The notes below the pieces were generated by a model. It saw nothing but the letters and a program-made list of their open reading frames with translations, ran no database searches and was not told where the DNA came from. 8,028 nucleotides of DNA, from NCBI GenBank assembly GCA_020201365.1, contig JAIVGV010000343.1:1-8028 (forward strand), written 5' to 3'. This document shows positions 1 to 6,340 of this stretch, piece after piece. The position numbers were made by a program, and so were the translations under genes. This DNA comes from Acidobacteriota bacterium (GTDB lineage Bacteria > Acidobacteriota > Blastocatellia > Pyrinomonadales > Pyrinomonadaceae). Position 1 is the first letter of the stretch; each line of letters begins with the position of its first letter.

Positions 1-2
1 AT

Positions 3-824
3 CCCGCGTCGGGCAGATACTCGCTCACGCCCGAACAGACCGTCGCGCTCACGGATGAGGAGAGCCCTTTCTACGTCGGCGGCGGCTTCTACGTCATCAA
101 GGCGATGGCGAAGGCGGAGCCGCGCATCAGCGAACATTTCAAGCAGGGTGGCGGGATGCTCTGGGGCGAGCACGACCCCGACCTCTTCGTCGGCACGGAG
201 CGCTTCTTCCGCCCCGGCTACCGCGCGCACCTCATCAACTCGTGGATTCCCGCGCTGTCAGGTGTCAAAGAGAAACTCGAACGCGGCGCGAAGGTGGCGG
301 ACGTGGGCTGCGGTCACGGAGCCTCGACCGTCATCATGGCGCAGGCGTTCCCCAACTCGCGCTTCTACGGCTTCGACAACCACGAAGCCTCAATCGAACA
401 GGCACGCGAGCGCGCGCGAGAGGCGGGCGTCTCCGACCGCGTGGAGTTCCAGACCGCGGCGGCGAACGACGTGCCCGCGGAGAAGTTCGATCTGATCTGC
501 TTCTTCGACTGCCTCCACGACATGGGCGACCCCCGCGGGGCGATGAAGCGCGCCTACGAGTGTCTCGCCGACGACGGTTCCGTGCTCATCGTCGAGCCGA
601 TGGCTGGCAACACCGTCGAGGAGAACTTCAACCCCGTCGGGCGCACCTTCTCCGCCGCCTCCACGCTCTGCTGCACCCCGAACTCGCTCGCCCAGAACGG
701 ACCCGCGCTCGGCGCGGTCGCCACCGAAGACGCGCTGCGCGAGGTCGTCACCGGCGAGGGCTTCAGGCAGTTCCGCCGCGCGACCGAGACTCCCTTCAAC
801 CGCATCTTCGAGGCGAGGAAGTAG
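3..824 (+). CDS. Class I SAM-dependent methyltransferase, 5' end outside the window
   Basis: The reading frame is open from the first complete codon at the left edge to TAG, giving 273 visible residues. An internal ATG at 105 is not the real start: the 34 residues before it continue a recognisable protein, with a YSLTPEQ segment typical of the end of the winged-helix N-terminal domain in Rv2258c-like methyltransferases. About 70 to 100 residues are probably missing, judged from the usual length of about 350. The SAM-binding motif I is VADVGCGHG at visible residues 98-106, followed by a motif II-like acidic segment (FYGFDNHE). FDLICFFDCLHDMGD is the motif IV region, and DDGSVLIVEPMA is the post-motif beta strand. 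It should transfer a methyl group from SAM to a small molecule, but the substrate cannot be told from sequence. It converges on the SIS gene. Fold and class are well supported; the subfamily is from memory. Confidence 0.9.
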   Translation, partial: PASGRYSLTPEQTVALTDEESPFYVGGGFYVIKAMAKAEPRISEHFKQGGGMLWGEHDPDLFVGTERFFRPGYRAHLINSWIPALSGVKEKLERGAKVADVGCGHGASTVIMAQAFPNSRFYGFDNHEASIEQARERAREAGVSDRVEFQTAAANDVPAEKFDLICFFDCLHDMGDPRGAMKRAYECLADDGSVLIVEPMAGNTVEENFNPVGRTFSAASTLCCTPNSLAQNGPALGAVATEDALREVVTGEGFRQFRRATETPFNRIFEARK

Positions 825-829
825 AGAAC

Positions 830-926
830 GACGCGGGGACGCGGCGACGCGCAGACGCGGGGCTTCGGAGCAAAGCGATGTCGGCTCGTGTCCCGCGTCG
901 CCGCGTCTCTCTGCGTCCCCGCGTCC
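830..926. repeat. Imperfect palindrome of 8-bp ACGCG repeats between convergent genes; likely bidirectional terminator
   Basis: The left arm (830-862) has ACGCG at 831, 839, 847 and 855, an exact 8-bp period. The right arm (891-926) carries the complement, with CGCGT at 894, 902 and 920 and a degenerate copy near 912. The outer 13 bases, 830-842 and 913-925, are perfectly complementary. Inside a 2-base bulge, a further stretch of about 19 positions pairs with only a few mismatches. The loop is about 28 bases (863-890). The element fills the gap between the methyltransferase stop (824) and the SIS stop (933), so a transcript from either side would fold into a long GC-rich hairpin. There is no U-tract, so intrinsic termination is inferred. 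Confidence 0.75.
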
Positions 927-932
927 TATCTT

Positions 933-1970
933 TCAGAGAGTCCTCGTCACCTTCGAGAGCGAGCGCGGGGCGTCGGGGTTCAAGCCTTTGCAGTCGGCGA
1001 GGAGCGCGGCGAAGAGTTGGGCGGGGATGATGTAGGGGATGGGCGCGAGGAACTCGTCGAGCCCCGCGGGCATGAGCAGCGAGCGCGTGGCGGCGTGAGC
1101 GAGCGCGGCGTCGTCCGTGATGGCGAGCGTGTCTGCGCGTAGCTCGCGCAGGCGCTCGACGAGCGCGCGCGTCGAGTCGCGCGTGACGCCCGGCGGCGCG
1201 AAGAGGATGACGGGGAAGTGGCGCTCGACCATCGCGAGCGGGCCGTGCAGGAAGTCCGCGGACGAGAAACGCTCGGCGACGACGTAGCAGGTCTCCATGA
1301 GTTTCAGCGCGAACTCGTAGGCGTTCGCGTACATCAGACCGCGCCCGACGACGACGCAGTTCTCCATGAAGACGTAGCGCTCGATCATCTCCGCGACCGC
1401 CGACTTCAGCTCCAGCGCGCGCCCGGCCCAGTCCGGTATCGCCGCGTAGTCAACCTTCGCGCCGTCGTCTTCCGCGAGCGCGTCGGCGAGCAAGTAGAAG
1501 AGGAGCATCTGCCCCGTGAACGTCTTGGTGGCGGCGACGGAGCGCTCGCGCCCGCCGTGCGTGAGCAGCGTCTCGTCGACGAGGCTCACCATTGCGGAGT
1601 TCGGCTCGTTCGTGATGCCGACGGTGTACGCGCCGCACGCGCGGGCGTTTTCGAGCACGCGGTTGATGTCCTCACCCTCGCCGGATTGTGAGACGCCGAC
1701 GACGAGCGCGCGGCGCAGATCGAGCCGCGCTTGGTAGAGTGTGTGGACGGACGGCGCGGAGAGCGAGACCGGGACGCCGGTCTTGATCTCCAACAGGTAG
1801 CGACCGAACAGCGACGCGTTGTCGCTCGACCCGCGCGCGACGAGCACGATCAAGTCAATGCCGCGTCCGCGCAAAAACTTCCCGAGCCGCGCCACCTTCG
1901 CGCGCTCGCCTTCAATCGTCGCGCGCAGCGCCGCGGGCTGCTCGGCGATCTCCTGTAGCATCAGCGACAA
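933..1970 (-). CDS. SIS-domain sugar-phosphate isomerase/deaminase, NagB-II/GlmS-isomerase type
   Basis: The 345-residue protein has two SIS folds and lacks the N-terminal glutaminase domain of GlmS. Visible motifs are ARGSSDNAS (45-53) and SQSGEGEDI (94-102) for sugar-phosphate binding, SVAATKTFT (144-152), FLHGP (240-244) and the C-terminal DAPRSLSKVT (333-342). Against E. coli GlmS as I remember it, E226, H242 and K340 line up with E488, H504 and K603, so the isomerase active site looks intact. Without a glutaminase domain, the likely reaction is reversible deamination of glucosamine-6-phosphate to fructose-6-phosphate and ammonia, as in NagB-II. An AgaS-like galactosamine-6-phosphate role is the main alternative. 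It would act in the cytoplasm. The start is taken as TTG at 1970 because GGGGAGGG sits 8 nt upstream. An ATG at 1961 gives a protein three residues shorter, but its spacing is 17 nt. The gene diverges from the hexosaminidase gene, which fits shared amino-sugar metabolism. Family certain, exact substrate inferred. Confidence 0.9.
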   Translation of the reverse strand: MSLMLQEIAEQPAALRATIEGERAKVARLGKFLRGRGIDLIVLVARGSSDNASLFGRYLLEIKTGVPVSLSAPSVHTLYQARLDLRRALVVGVSQSGEGEDINRVLENARACGAYTVGITNEPNSAMVSLVDETLLTHGGRERSVAATKTFTGQMLLFYLLADALAEDDGAKVDYAAIPDWAGRALELKSAVAEMIERYVFMENCVVVGRGLMYANAYEFALKLMETCYVVAERFSSADFLHGPLAMVERHFPVILFAPPGVTRDSTRALVERLRELRADTLAITDDAALAHAATRSLLMPAGLDEFLAPIPYIIPAQLFAALLADCKGLNPDAPRSLSKVTRTL

Positions 1971-1978
1971 CTCTCAGA

Positions 1979-1986
1979 CCCTCCCC
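1979..1986 (-). promoter_or_regulatory. Shine-Dalgarno site that favours the TTG start of the SIS gene
   Basis: Read on the - strand this is GGGGAGGG. It lies 8 nt before the TTG at 1970 and 17 nt before the alternative ATG at 1961, so the spacing supports TTG. Confidence 0.6.
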
Positions 1987-1992
1987 GCGCCG

Positions 1993-2021
1993 TTGCCACG
2001 CGCCTGCCTTTCGGGTAAAAG
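1993..2021 (+). promoter_or_regulatory. Candidate sigma70-type promoter for the hexosaminidase gene
   Basis: TTGCCA at 1993-1998 (5 of 6 to TTGACA) is followed by a 17-nt spacer and TAAAAG at 2016-2021 (4 of 6 to TATAAT). It lies in the 92-bp region between the divergent SIS and hexosaminidase genes and would give a leader of roughly 35 nt. No clear operator palindrome was seen, and no equally good promoter was found on the - strand for the SIS gene. This is a consensus match only. Confidence 0.4.
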
Positions 2022-2062
2022 CTCACTGGAAATTCTTAACTTCCGCCCGACAATCCGAAATC

Positions 2063-4192
2063 ATGCCGCACACTTTATCACGAAGCCTCGCGCGCCGTCT
2101 GTCGTTGCTCGCCGCGCTCTCCTTCTCCTTCGCCTTCGCCGCACGAGCGCAGACGCCGGGCGCGCCGCACCCTTCGCCGCCGTTCCCGGAGATTCACGTC
2201 ATCCCCGCGCCGCGCGAGCTGACGGCGGCGGGCGGGCGCTTCGAGTTCACGAGGGACGCGCGCGTCGCGCTCGCCGATCCGCGCGCGGACGACGACCGCT
2301 TTGCCGCCGAGGATTTCATCGAGGACGCGCGGGCTGCGGCGAACCTCGCCTTGAAGCTCGCCGGGCGTCGCGACCGCGCGACGATCCTCGTCGGCTCGCT
2401 CGATCTGTCTGCGATCCAGTCGGCTCTCAGGCGCGCGGGCGTCGAAGTTCCCCCGAGCCTGAATGAAGAGGGCTACGTGCTCGTCGCGTCGCCGCGCGAG
2501 ATCGTCGTCGCCGGAAAGTCCGCGGCGGGGACGTTCTACGGCTTGCAGACGCTCAAACAACTCGTGCGCGGCGAGGGCGACGCGGCGTTCGTGCCGGCCG
2601 TGACGATTGTTGATTACCCGGCGATGCGCTGGCGCGGCGTGTTCGACGACATCAACCGCGGCCCCGTCCCCACCCTCGACTACATGAAGCGGCAGATACG
2701 CACCGAGGCGGCGTTCAAGCTCAACATGCACGCCTTCAACATGGAGAACATCGTGCGCTTCGAGTCGCAGCCGCTGCTCGGTCCCGAAGGCGGCGCGCTC
2801 ACGCCCGCCGAGATTCGCGAGCTGGTCACATACGCGCGCCGCTACCACGTCGAGCTCGTGCCGCAGCAGCAGACGTTCGGACACCTGCACAAAGTTTTGA
2901 GCCTGGAGAAGTACGCGCCGCTCGGAGAGCTGCCCTACGGCGACGTGCTCTCGCCGCAGCAGGAGGGCACTTACAAACTGATCGCCGACTGGTACGGGGA
3001 ACTGAACGAGCTGTTCCCCGGTCGCTTCTTCCACGTCGGAGAGGACGAGGTCGGCGAACTCAGCCAGGGGCAGAGCAACGAAGCCGTGCGCGCCAAAGGC
3101 GTCGGCGAGGTTTACTTCGGACACCTGCGGCGCGTCGCGCAGATTCTAAAGCCCTACAACCGGCGGCTCATGTTCTGGGGCGACATCGCGCTCACCCACC
3201 CCGATCTCATCGGCAGCGTCCCGAAAGACATGATCGCGATGAACTGGTCTTACGGCGCGCGCGAGGACTTCCGTGGACGCATCAAGCCGTTCAAGGACGC
3301 CGGGCTCGAACAGTTCGTCTGCCCCGGCGTGCAGACCTGGAGCCAGATATTTCCGAACGACGACGCGGCGGTGAAGAACATCGTCAACTTCGTCCGCGAC
3401 GGGCAGGAGGCGGGCGCGCTCGGCATGCTGAACACCGAGTGGGACGACGACGGCGAGTCGCTCTTTGAAAATGCGTGGTACGGCGTCGTCTTGGGCGCGG
3501 CGGCTTCCTGGCAGGAAGGGCAGTTGGACGTTGACCGCTTCGAGCGCGACTTCGACTGGGCATACTTTCGCGCCGACGGCGATCAGTTCGTGCGCTCGAT
3601 CCGCTCGCTCGGAAGCGTGAACACGCTGATGGGCGCGGGCTCGACCGATCAGCTCTTCTGGCAGGAGCCCTTCACGTCCGCCTTCCAGGCGCAGGCGCGC
3701 AAGTCGGAGGATAAGACCAAGCAGATGCGCCTCGTCGTCGAAGGCGTCGAAGAGACTCTGCGTCGGGAAGGCGCGCGCGCGCGGCGCAACCGCGAGGCGA
3801 TCCCCACGATGATCTTCGCCGCGCGCCGCTTCGATCACATGGGGCGGCGGATGGAAGTCGTCGGGCAGTTCAGCCGCGACTACTGGGCGGCGTACCTGAA
3901 CCTCGGCGACCGCGTGAGAGTCAACCGCCTGCGCCGCTACAACGGCGCGGTCTATAATTCGCTTCGCGAGATGGCGGAGGAGTTGTCGCTCCTGCGCGAA
4001 GGCTACCGCGAGCGCTGGCTCGCGGAGAATCGTCCCTACTGGTTGCAGAGCATCCTCGCGCGCTACGACCGCATGATCTCCGTCTGGCTCAACAAGAGTC
4101 AGGCGCTCGAAGAGGCGTTGCGCGGATACGCCGAGCACAACACGCTGCCCGATCCCGAACAGTTCGGTCTCGGCGCGCGACCGCAGCCGTGA
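2063..4192 (+). CDS. Secreted beta-N-acetylhexosaminidase, GH20-type
   Basis: The 709-residue protein begins with a signal peptide: RSLARR, a hydrophobic core at about 13-27, and a likely signal peptidase I site ARA|Q after residue 29. It is therefore exported, probably to the periplasm. Residues about 42-185 look like the GH20b alpha/beta domain that precedes the barrel. The barrel starts near WRGVFDDINRG (190-200). HVGEDE at 324-329 holds the Asp-Glu pair (D328, E329) used in substrate-assisted hydrolysis of terminal GlcNAc or GalNAc. The usual motif is H-x-G-G-D-E, so E327 is a deviation. The usual HxHLxD segment is replaced by NMHAFNMENIVRF (221-233), as in a divergent GH20 branch. Residues about 545-690 form a charged, mostly helical C-terminal region. 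No good Shine-Dalgarno precedes the ATG, but the signal peptide fixes the start closely. Chitin fragments, peptidoglycan or glycoproteins are possible substrates. Confidence 0.88.
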   Translation: MPHTLSRSLARRLSLLAALSFSFAFAARAQTPGAPHPSPPFPEIHVIPAPRELTAAGGRFEFTRDARVALADPRADDDRFAAEDFIEDARAAANLALKLAGRRDRATILVGSLDLSAIQSALRRAGVEVPPSLNEEGYVLVASPREIVVAGKSAAGTFYGLQTLKQLVRGEGDAAFVPAVTIVDYPAMRWRGVFDDINRGPVPTLDYMKRQIRTEAAFKLNMHAFNMENIVRFESQPLLGPEGGALTPAEIRELVTYARRYHVELVPQQQTFGHLHKVLSLEKYAPLGELPYGDVLSPQQEGTYKLIADWYGELNELFPGRFFHVGEDEVGELSQGQSNEAVRAKGVGEVYFGHLRRVAQILKPYNRRLMFWGDIALTHPDLIGSVPKDMIAMNWSYGAREDFRGRIKPFKDAGLEQFVCPGVQTWSQIFPNDDAAVKNIVNFVRDGQEAGALGMLNTEWDDDGESLFENAWYGVVLGAAASWQEGQLDVDRFERDFDWAYFRADGDQFVRSIRSLGSVNTLMGAGSTDQLFWQEPFTSAFQAQARKSEDKTKQMRLVVEGVEETLRREGARARRNREAIPTMIFAARRFDHMGRRMEVVGQFSRDYWAAYLNLGDRVRVNRLRRYNGAVYNSLREMAEELSLLREGYRERWLAENRPYWLQSILARYDRMISVWLNKSQALEEALRGYAEHNTLPDPEQFGLGARPQP

Positions 4193-4264
4193 CCGATTGA
4201 TGGACGCCGCGGGAGGTTTTCGTTATGCTCTGCCGCGAGACATACACTCTTTTTAGGTCGGATC

Positions 4265-4271
4265 GGAGGGG
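4265..4271 (+). promoter_or_regulatory. Shine-Dalgarno site for the DinB-family gene
   Basis: GGAGGGG ends 3 nt before the first ATG (4275) and 6 nt before the adjacent second ATG (4278). The second may be the true initiator; the difference is one Met. The 82-bp gap after the hexosaminidase holds no convincing terminator or promoter. Confidence 0.55.
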
Positions 4272-4274
4272 CTA

Positions 4275-4787
4275 ATGATGCTGAGCGAGACACTGCTGCC
4301 GGAGTTCGATCAGGAGATGGCTTCGACGCGCAAGACCATCGAGCGCGTGCCCGACGACTTGCTCGACTGGCAGGCGCACCCGAAATCCATGTCGCTGCGC
4401 AACATCACGACGCACCTCGCGAACATTCCGACGTGGGCTGTCCACGGCATCAGCAGGGATTCGCTCGACGTCGCGCCGGGCGGCGTCGCCATGCGCCCCG
4501 ACCCCGTCGGCTCGACGCGCGAGGCGCTCGACATCTTCGACCGCAACGCGGCGGAGGCGCGCGCCGCGATTGCGGGCGCGGACGACGCCAAGCTCGCGGA
4601 GACCTGGACGCTCATGCACAACGGGCAGAAACTCTTCACGCTGCCGAAGAGCGTCGTGCTGCGCAACTTCGTCCTCAACCACATCATCCACCACCGCGCG
4701 CAGCTCGGCGTCTTCCTGCGCCTGAACGACGTGGCGGTGCCGTCCGTGTACGGACCGAGCGCCGACGAAAATCCGTTTACGGGGTGA
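4275..4787 (+). CDS. DinB-family metal-binding four-helix-bundle protein
   Basis: At 170 residues this is the normal length for the DinB/YfiT superfamily. The expected His triad is present: H47 in TTHLANIP, and H136 plus H140 in NHIIHHRAQLG. The following FLRLNDVAVPSVYGPSADE tail is highly typical of the family. These histidines should hold a divalent metal at one end of a four-helix bundle. Characterised relatives include thiol-dependent S-transferases (bacillithiol or mycothiol users), but most members have no known reaction, so I assign none. No signal peptide is seen, so it is likely cytoplasmic. It lies between the hexosaminidase gene and the membrane acyltransferase gene, and is 4 nt from the latter, so the two are very probably co-transcribed. 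Whether it works on amino sugars is not shown by the sequence. Confidence 0.9.
   Translation: MMLSETLLPEFDQEMASTRKTIERVPDDLLDWQAHPKSMSLRNITTHLANIPTWAVHGISRDSLDVAPGGVAMRPDPVGSTREALDIFDRNAAEARAAIAGADDAKLAETWTLMHNGQKLFTLPKSVVLRNFVLNHIIHHRAQLGVFLRLNDVAVPSVYGPSADENPFTG
4781..4787 (+). promoter_or_regulatory. Shine-Dalgarno overlapping the DinB stop; translational coupling
   Basis: GGGGTGA includes the TGA stop of the DinB gene and lies 4 nt before the ATG at 4792. It resembles the GGAGGTGA ideal with one base missing. This supports the 4792 start and coupled translation of the two genes. Confidence 0.5.
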
Positions 4788-4791
4788 CGCG

Positions 4792-6153
4792 ATGGCGACC
4801 GAAGTGACCACCGACGCGACGACCGCGAAGACCGCGACGAACGACGCCGCGGCGCTCCCGCGCGAACGCCGCGACGCGCTCGACGCCGCCCTGCCGGACG
4901 AGCTGATCGAGACGCGGGAGTCGCGGGAAGCAGGCGACGCAGCGCAGGGCGCGCGCGCTTCGTCGCGCCTCGTCTCGCTCGACGTGGTGCGCGGGCTGAC
5001 GATCGCCGGGATGATCCTCGTCAACAACCCCGGCACCTGGAGTCACATCTACTGGCCCCTCGAGCACGCGACGTGGCACGGCTGGACGCCGACCGATCTC
5101 ATCTTCCCTTTCTTCCTCTTCATCGTCGGCGTCTCGATCACGCTCGCGCTCGGTCGCCGCGTCGAGGCGGGAGGCTCGAAGCGCGATCTCTACTTGAAGA
5201 TCGTCCGCCGCTTCGTCCTCATCTACGCCTTCGGCTTCCTGCTCGCGACCTTCCCGTTCGTCAAGACCGATCAGGTTGATTTCACGCAAGGCTTCTGGAA
5301 CGGCGTGAAGACGCTCCCGCACGGCGTCGCGGCGCTGCTCGCCGTCGTGCGTCTGACGGGCGTGCTCCAGCGCATCGCCTTCTGCTACCTCTTCGCCGCG
5401 CTCATCTTCGTCAAGACCAACTGGCGCACGCAGGCAATCATCTTCGCCGCGCTGCTTGTCCTGTACTGCGTCGTGATGACGAAAGTCCCCGCGCCCGGCT
5501 ACGCCGCCGGCGATCTCTCGAAGGAGGGGAGCGTCGCGTCGTTCGTTGATCGCAAGGTTTTGGGGAACCACATCTGGAAGGGCGGCGATAGGATTTACGA
5601 TCCGGAAGGAATCCTGAGCACCTTCCCCGCAATCGCGACGACGCTGCTCGGCGTGCTCGCCGGACACTGGCTGCGCCGCCGCAAGGATGATTACGAGAAG
5701 GTCGCGGGGCTCTTCTTCGCGGGCGCGCTGCTCGTCGTCGCGGGCTGGTGCTGGAATCCGTTCTTCCCCGTCAACAAGTCTCTGTGGACGAGTTCCTACG
5801 TGCTCTTCACGGGCGGGCTCGCGCTGCAACTGCTCGCCGTCTGCTACTGGCTGATTGACATCAAGGGCTACGTGCGCTGGTCTCTGCCGTTCCGCGTCTT
5901 CGGCGTCAACGCGCTCGCCGTCTTCGTCCTCACCGGCTTGATGGCGCGCGTGATGACGATCAAGGAGTGGTGGAACTTCACGCGCACGGACGGCACGACG
6001 GGCGCGAACCTGCAGACCTACATCTACCAGCACGCCTTCGCCTCCTGGCTCTCGCCCAACAACGCCTCGCTCGCCTTCGCCGTCTGCTTCATCCTGCTCT
6101 GGCTCGGCTTGATGGGGATACTCTACAGGAAGAAGATTTACATCAAGGTGTGA
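4792..6153 (+). CDS. NagX/HGSNAT-family multi-pass membrane acyltransferase (COG4299/DUF5009-like)
   Basis: The 453-residue protein has about ten to eleven hydrophobic segments after a hydrophilic, Ala/Thr/Arg-rich N-terminus of about 58 residues. The family hallmark RLVSLDVVRGLTIAGMILVN is at 59-78, followed by EHATWHGWTPTDLIFPFF at 91-108. H92 in that second motif aligns, from memory, with the active-site His269 of human heparan-alpha-glucosaminide N-acetyltransferase. NPFFPVNKSLWTSSYVL (322-338) is another conserved block. The human enzyme moves acetyl from cytosolic acetyl-CoA across the membrane to terminal glucosamine. Bacterial relatives called NagX occur in GlcNAc utilisation clusters, where transport or acetylation roles have been proposed. 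A role in acetylating or importing amino sugars released by the upstream hexosaminidase fits, but is inferred. The start is supported by the overlapping Shine-Dalgarno. The gene ends 15 nt before a large palindrome. Confidence 0.88.
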   Translation: MATEVTTDATTAKTATNDAAALPRERRDALDAALPDELIETRESREAGDAAQGARASSRLVSLDVVRGLTIAGMILVNNPGTWSHIYWPLEHATWHGWTPTDLIFPFFLFIVGVSITLALGRRVEAGGSKRDLYLKIVRRFVLIYAFGFLLATFPFVKTDQVDFTQGFWNGVKTLPHGVAALLAVVRLTGVLQRIAFCYLFAALIFVKTNWRTQAIIFAALLVLYCVVMTKVPAPGYAAGDLSKEGSVASFVDRKVLGNHIWKGGDRIYDPEGILSTFPAIATTLLGVLAGHWLRRRKDDYEKVAGLFFAGALLVVAGWCWNPFFPVNKSLWTSSYVLFTGGLALQLLAVCYWLIDIKGYVRWSLPFRVFGVNALAVFVLTGLMARVMTIKEWWNFTRTDGTTGANLQTYIYQHAFASWLSPNNASLAFAVCFILLWLGLMGILYRKKIYIKV

Positions 6154-6168
6154 GTGCGGGTGAGGGAT

Positions 6169-6318
6169 TAGCCACAGAGGTCACAGAGAACACAGAGAAA
6201 GAAGAAACGATGAAGTAGGAACGCGGAACGATGAACTAAAAAGCAGTTACTCTCGCTTCATCGTGCATCGTCCCTACTTTATCGTTTCCCTCTGTGATCT
6301 CTGTGACCTCTGTGGCTA
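6169..6318. repeat. 150-bp palindromic element with CACAGAG 9-bp repeats
   Basis: The left arm (6169-6235) and right arm (6257-6318) are reverse complements over almost their whole length. The outermost 29 bases start TAGCCACAGAGGTCACAGAG and mismatch at one position. After a 5-base length difference, a second block pairs around AAACGATRAAGTAGG, and a third around CGATGAA closes a loop of about 21 bases. The outer arm holds three CACAGAG copies at a 9-bp period. The element takes up most of the 187-bp gap between the membrane protein gene and murE and could fold into a long hairpin in DNA or RNA. No transposase or obvious target duplication was seen. It may be a dispersed MITE-like or REP-like element and may also end upstream transcripts. 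Confidence 0.85.
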
Positions 6319-6340
6319 GACTTTCTAGGTAAGGAACAAG

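Noticed and set aside
105..107. ATG at 105 as the start of the methyltransferase
   Set aside because: The upstream frame is open to the edge and encodes family-like sequence (YSLTPEQ and following), so this is an internal Met.
2078..4138. Two long antisense frames (348 and 330 residues) across the hexosaminidase gene
   Set aside because: Low-complexity Arg/Ala/Val/Glu composition, no domain, and full overlap with a convincing signal-peptide-bearing enzyme.
4197..4248. Possible promoter before the DinB gene (TTGATG with TATGCT, or TACACT)
   Set aside because: Spacers are 20-21 nt, or the -35 match is absent; not better than chance.
4777..6033. 418-residue open frame antisense to the membrane protein gene
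   Set aside because: It is rich in Arg, Glu and Asp with no recognisable motif, and overlaps a gene with clear family motifs. Such long mirror frames are expected in GC-rich codon usage.
6257..6285. Possible murE promoter inside the palindrome (TTCATC, 17 nt, TATCGT)
   Set aside because: Only 3 of 6 and 4 of 6 consensus matches, and the bases are explained by the palindrome.
6169..6318. CRISPR-like array from the repeated CACAGAG units
   Set aside because: Units are 7-9 bp, contiguous and arranged as an inverted pair, with no spacers and no cas genes.
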